Shown here: piece after piece, positions 12,696 through 15,562 of the stretch
Numbering within the stretch: position 1 is the first letter of the stretch
How the letters are laid out: the number at the start of each line of letters is the position of its first letter
DNA from: an uncultured Oscillospiraceae bacterium
Lineage (GTDB): Bacteria; Bacillota; Clostridia; Oscillospirales; Oscillospiraceae
Direction of reading: 5' to 3'
Assembly: GCA_934597165.1 (NCBI GenBank)
Contig: CAKTQP010000046.1
Span: forward strand, 1 to 15,562
Length of the DNA stretch: 15,562 nt
Position numbers and translations under genes: made by a program
The notes under the pieces: model-generated
Told to the model about the DNA's origin: nothing
The model's database searches: none
The model's input: the letters and a program-made list of their open reading frames with translations, nothing else

Positions 12696-13910
12696 ATGTC
12701 CTTTGGATTCGAAACTGAGCCTAACAGCGCAGTAAACATCAAAGTCGTCGGTGTCGGCGGCGGCGGCAACAACGTAGTCAACCGCATGGTGCTCTCCGGC
12801 ACCAAGGGTGTGGATTTTGTGGCGGTCAACACGGACAAGCAGGCGCTGGACGCCTCCAACGCCACCTTTAAGCTCCAGATCGGCGAGAAGCTGACCCACG
12901 GCAAGGGCGCAGGCGCAAAGCCCGACGTAGGTCGGAAGGCAGCCGAGGAAAACCGCAGCCAGCTGTCCAAGGCGCTGGAGAACACCGATATGGTCTTCGT
13001 CACCTGTGGTATGGGCGGCGGCACCGGTACCGGCGGCAGCCCCATCGTGGCAGACGTGGCCCGGGAGCTGGGCATCCTCACCGTGGGCGTGGTCACCAAG
13101 CCTTTCGCCTTTGAAGGCAAGGTGCGCATGCGCCAGGCCGAGGAAGGCATCATGGAGCTGAAGAACAAGGTGGACGCCTTGGTCATCATCCCCAACGAAC
13201 GGCTGAAGATGGCTACCGACCAGAAGATCACCCTGGCCAACGCCTTCGAGATCGCCGACGACGTGCTCCGTCAGGCCGTGGAGTCCATCTCCGACCTGAT
13301 CCAGAAGGTGGGCGTCATCAACCTGGACTTCGCCGACGTGACCTCCGTCATGAAGGACGCGGGTCTCGCTCACATGGGCGTAGGCCGTGCCGCAGGCGAG
13401 AACAAGGCCAAGGAAGCTGCCAAGCTGGCCGTCTCCTCCCCGCTGCTGGAGACCTCTATCAATGGCGCCAAGGGCGTGCTCATCAACATCACCAGTGGCA
13501 AGGACATCGGCCTGGACGAGGTGGATACCGCTGTCACCCTGGTGCAGCAGGCTGCCCATCCCGAAGCTAACATCATCTTCGGCAGCATTTTTGACGACAA
13601 CATGGAAGACGAAATGCGGGTCACCGTCATCGCCACCGGCTTTGACGACGCGGACGACGAACCGGATGTGCCCTCCTTCTCCCAGATCAGCAGCCAGGTC
13701 ACCCAGCAGGAACCGGCTCCCGCACCCATCCCTGAGCCCACCCCTGCACCGGCACCCCAGACGCCCCAGGAGACCTTTTTTCAGACCGTAGAGTTTGATC
13801 CCTTCAGCCAGCCGAAGCAGGCTGCGCCCGCTCCGGAACAGCCCAAGCAGGCGCCTGCCAAGAAGGATCCCTTTGACGATCTGATGGAAATGTTCAACCG
13901 CAGAAAGTAA
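12696..13910 (+). CDS. ftsZ: Cell division protein FtsZ
   Basis: FtsZ is the tubulin-like GTPase that forms the cytokinetic ring. The 404-residue protein has NIKVVGVGGGGNNVVNRM at residues 14-31, the tubulin signature GGGTGTG at 107-113, the T7 catalytic loop VINLDFADVTSVM at 207-219 with its Asp211, and PNERL at 166-170. A Pro/Ala/Gln-rich disordered linker covers about 318-390. The extreme C-terminus is DPFDDLMEMFNRRK. It keeps the acidic-hydrophobic-basic layout of the FtsZ C-terminal peptide but not the common DIPTFLR core. FtsA is not encoded in the window, so the membrane anchor is probably SepF or an FtsA elsewhere (inference). ftsZ has its own promoter and terminator and so can be expressed apart from the upstream operon. 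AGGGGG at 12682-12687 is the ribosome site. Confidence 0.99.
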   Translation: MSFGFETEPNSAVNIKVVGVGGGGNNVVNRMVLSGTKGVDFVAVNTDKQALDASNATFKLQIGEKLTHGKGAGAKPDVGRKAAEENRSQLSKALENTDMVFVTCGMGGGTGTGGSPIVADVARELGILTVGVVTKPFAFEGKVRMRQAEEGIMELKNKVDALVIIPNERLKMATDQKITLANAFEIADDVLRQAVESISDLIQKVGVINLDFADVTSVMKDAGLAHMGVGRAAGENKAKEAAKLAVSSPLLETSINGAKGVLINITSGKDIGLDEVDTAVTLVQQAAHPEANIIFGSIFDDNMEDEMRVTVIATGFDDADDEPDVPSFSQISSQVTQQEPAPAPIPEPTPAPAPQTPQETFFQTVEFDPFSQPKQAAPAPEQPKQAPAKKDPFDDLMEMFNRRK

Positions 13911-13941
13911 GGGTGTCCCGTTACATAGCCTATGAAAAGCA

Positions 13942-13976
13942 CCGGGTCAGAATCCTAGGATTCTGACCCGGTTTTT
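13942..13976 (+). terminator. Intrinsic terminator after ftsZ
   Basis: CCGGGTCAGAATCC (13942-13955) and GGATTCTGACCCGG (13958-13971) form a perfect 14-pair inverted repeat separated by TA, followed at once by TTTTT (13972-13976). In RNA the loop would open to about CUAG. The stem is long, GC-rich at the base and has a T-run only on the plus-strand side. Confidence 0.93.
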
Positions 13977-13995
13977 GTCGTTTGGAAGGGGATAC

Positions 13996-14024
13996 TTGCG
14001 TTTTTTACCACTTCCGTGTATCAT
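13996..14024 (+). promoter_or_regulatory. SigA-type promoter of recQ
   Basis: TTGCGT (13996-14001) is followed by a 17-base spacer and TATCAT (14019-14024). It lies directly after the ftsZ terminator and about 43 bases before the recQ start, with expected transcription from about 14031. This fits recQ as a separate transcription unit. Confidence 0.6.
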
Positions 14025-14066
14025 TGGAATAGAAATCGTTGCCTGTAAGGGCGGGAGGAAACGCAG

Positions 14067-15562
14067 ATGGATCAGTACGAGGCACTGAAATACTACTTTG
14101 GTCACAGCCAGTTCCGACAGGGGCAGGAGGCACTCATCGACGCCATCCTGTCCGGCAGAGACGTGCTGGGCATCATGCCCACCGGCGGCGGGAAGTCCCT
14201 GTGCTACCAAATCCCCGCCCTGGTGCTGGAGGGCGTCACCGTGGTCATCTCCCCCCTCATCTCCCTCATGAAGGATCAGGTGGCTGCGCTGAGCGAGGCA
14301 GGCATCCAGGCTGCCTACCTGAACAGCACCCTCACTGCCCAGCAGATGCAGCTGGTGTACCAGCGCGCCCGGGAAGGGGCGTACCAGCTGCTGTACGTGG
14401 CGCCGGAGCGGTTGGATACGGCGGAGTTTTCCGCCCTGATGGAGCAGATCTCCGTGCCTCTGGTGGCAGTGGATGAGGCCCACTGCATCTCCCAGTGGGG
14501 GCAGGATTTCCGGCCCAGCTACTTGAACATCGCTGCCTTTGTCCAGCGCCTGCCGCGGCGTCCTGTGGTGGCGGCCTTCACCGCCACCGCTACCCAGGAG
14601 GTGCAGGATGACATCGTGCGGCTGCTGGAGCTGCGGGAGCCGCTGCGCATCGTGACCGGGTTCGATCGACCCAACCTGTTCTTTGATGTGCGCCGACCCA
14701 AGCAGAAGACGCCTGTCCTGATCCGGCTCATCCAAGAGCGGCAGGACAAGTGCGGCATCGTCTACTGTGCCACCCGTTCTGCCGTGGAACGCCTCTGCAA
14801 GAACCTGTGTGCCAAGGGCATCGCCGCCACCCGGTATCACGCGGGGCTGGACGAGGAGGAGCGGCGGCAGAATCAGGACGACTTCCAGTTCGACCGGAAG
14901 ACGGTCATGGTGGCCACCAACGCCTTCGGCATGGGCATCGACAAGTCCAACGTGGGCTTCGTCATCCACTACCATATGCCCAAGAGCCTGGAGGCCTACT
15001 ACCAGGAGGCCGGCCGCGCCGGACGGGACGGAGAACCGGCGGACTGTATCCTGCTCTACTCCAACGGGGACGTGGAAACGGCCAAATATCTGATTGAAAA
15101 TAGCGGCAATGACCTGCTGACCCAGGAGGAACAGGACGACATCCGCCAGCGGGACTATGACCGCCTCAACGCCATGGTCGGCTACTGCAAGACCACCCGG
15201 TGCTATCGCAGCTACATCCTGTCCTATTTTGGCCAGAACGCCCCCGCCTCCTGCGGCAACTGCGGGAACTGCAAGGGGGACTACGAGAATCGGGACATCA
15301 CCGTCCACGCCCAGATGATCCTGTCCTGCGTCCTGCGCATCCGGCAGAGGACGGGCTACTACGTGGGCAAGACCCTGGTGACCCAGACATTGCAGGGGAG
15401 CAAGAACCGGCGGGTGCTGGAGCTGGGGCTGGACGAGCTGTCCACTTACGGACTGCTGCCCAAGGCCACAGCGCGAGAGATACGGGACGAGATCGAGTTT
15501 TTGGAGCAGGAGGGCTACCTGCGCACCAACCCGGAGCATCAGACCTTGGAGCCGACCAAGAC
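14067..15562 (+). CDS. recQ: ATP-dependent DNA helicase RecQ, partial at window edge
   Basis: RecQ is a superfamily 2 3'-to-5' DNA helicase that works in recombination repair and at stalled forks. The frame is open for 498 codons to the window end. Motif 0 lies in FGHSQFRQGQ (11-20), Walker A is GGGKS at 40-44, Walker B is DEAH at 136-139, followed by the aromatic-rich loop CISQWGQDFRPSY (140-152). FTATAT is at 171-176 and motif VI is QEAGRAGRDG at 313-322. The RecQ-specific zinc site has Cys379, Cys396, Cys399 and Cys402. The RQC winged-helix region has begun (about 410 onward). Any HRDC domain lies beyond the window, so its presence cannot be judged. GGGAGG at 14053-14058 supports the ATG. 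It is separated from ftsZ by a terminator and is probably functionally unrelated to division. Confidence 0.96.
   Translation, partial: MDQYEALKYYFGHSQFRQGQEALIDAILSGRDVLGIMPTGGGKSLCYQIPALVLEGVTVVISPLISLMKDQVAALSEAGIQAAYLNSTLTAQQMQLVYQRAREGAYQLLYVAPERLDTAEFSALMEQISVPLVAVDEAHCISQWGQDFRPSYLNIAAFVQRLPRRPVVAAFTATATQEVQDDIVRLLELREPLRIVTGFDRPNLFFDVRRPKQKTPVLIRLIQERQDKCGIVYCATRSAVERLCKNLCAKGIAATRYHAGLDEEERRQNQDDFQFDRKTVMVATNAFGMGIDKSNVGFVIHYHMPKSLEAYYQEAGRAGRDGEPADCILLYSNGDVETAKYLIENSGNDLLTQEEQDDIRQRDYDRLNAMVGYCKTTRCYRSYILSYFGQNAPASCGNCGNCKGDYENRDITVHAQMILSCVLRIRQRTGYYVGKTLVTQTLQGSKNRRVLELGLDELSTYGLLPKATAREIRDEIEFLEQEGYLRTNPEHQTLEPTK

Noticed and set aside
13947..15539. Long minus-strand open frame (530 codons) opposite recQ
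   Set aside because: It would end inside the ftsZ terminator and is the antisense of intact RecQ motifs. No recognisable protein features.
1..15562. CRISPR arrays, tRNA or rRNA genes, insertion sequences, attachment sites
   Set aside because: I saw no regularly spaced repeats, tRNA-like cloverleaf, rRNA-like sequence, transposase or terminal inverted repeats. The window is core chromosomal sequence with even base composition.

Overview
This window is a division and cell wall (dcw) cluster from a GC-rich, Gram-positive-type anaerobe. It most likely comes from Clostridia, probably Oscillospirales. The grounds are the gene order mraZ-rsmH-ftsL-PBP(PASTA)-Mur ligase-like-mraY-ftsW-murG-murA-ftsQ-ftsZ, the strong Shine-Dalgarno sites, and a Cys-rich Lgt-family protein of clostridial type. 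The genus cannot be read from the sequence.

Layout. Bases 1-1018 on the minus strand hold a small Cys-rich two-segment membrane protein followed by an Lgt-family gene that runs off the window. They share a strong promoter at 1066-1094. A 349-base divergent intergenic region (1019-1367) carries that promoter, a G-rich repeat tract that fits the G-quadruplex pattern, and the mraZ promoter with three 10-base MraZ-box-like repeats. From 1368 to 12552, ten plus-strand genes form the main cluster: mraZ, rsmH, an ftsL-like gene, a PASTA-bearing class B PBP, a truncated MurE-like gene, mraY, ftsW, murG, murA and ftsQ. ftsZ follows with its own strong promoter and a perfect intrinsic terminator. recQ then begins from its own promoter and is cut by the window end.

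How the genes work together. MurA makes the first committed peptidoglycan precursor. MraY and MurG make lipid I and lipid II. FtsW polymerises lipid II, and the PBP crosslinks it at the septum. The FtsL-like protein and FtsQ form the membrane scaffold of the divisome, and FtsZ forms the ring. MraZ probably autoregulates the operon through the 10-base repeats, and RsmH methylates 16S rRNA.

Most unusual point. At the murE/murF position there is a 403-residue Mur ligase homologue. It lacks the N-terminal UDP-binding domain and has altered ATP-binding and catalytic stretches, yet keeps a recognisable MurE C-terminal half. It is translationally coupled to the PBP upstream and to mraY downstream. 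No intact murE, murF, murD, murC, murB or ftsA is present in the cluster. This gene is the best candidate for something not yet described. The rest is a conventional dcw cluster with some notable regulatory elements.
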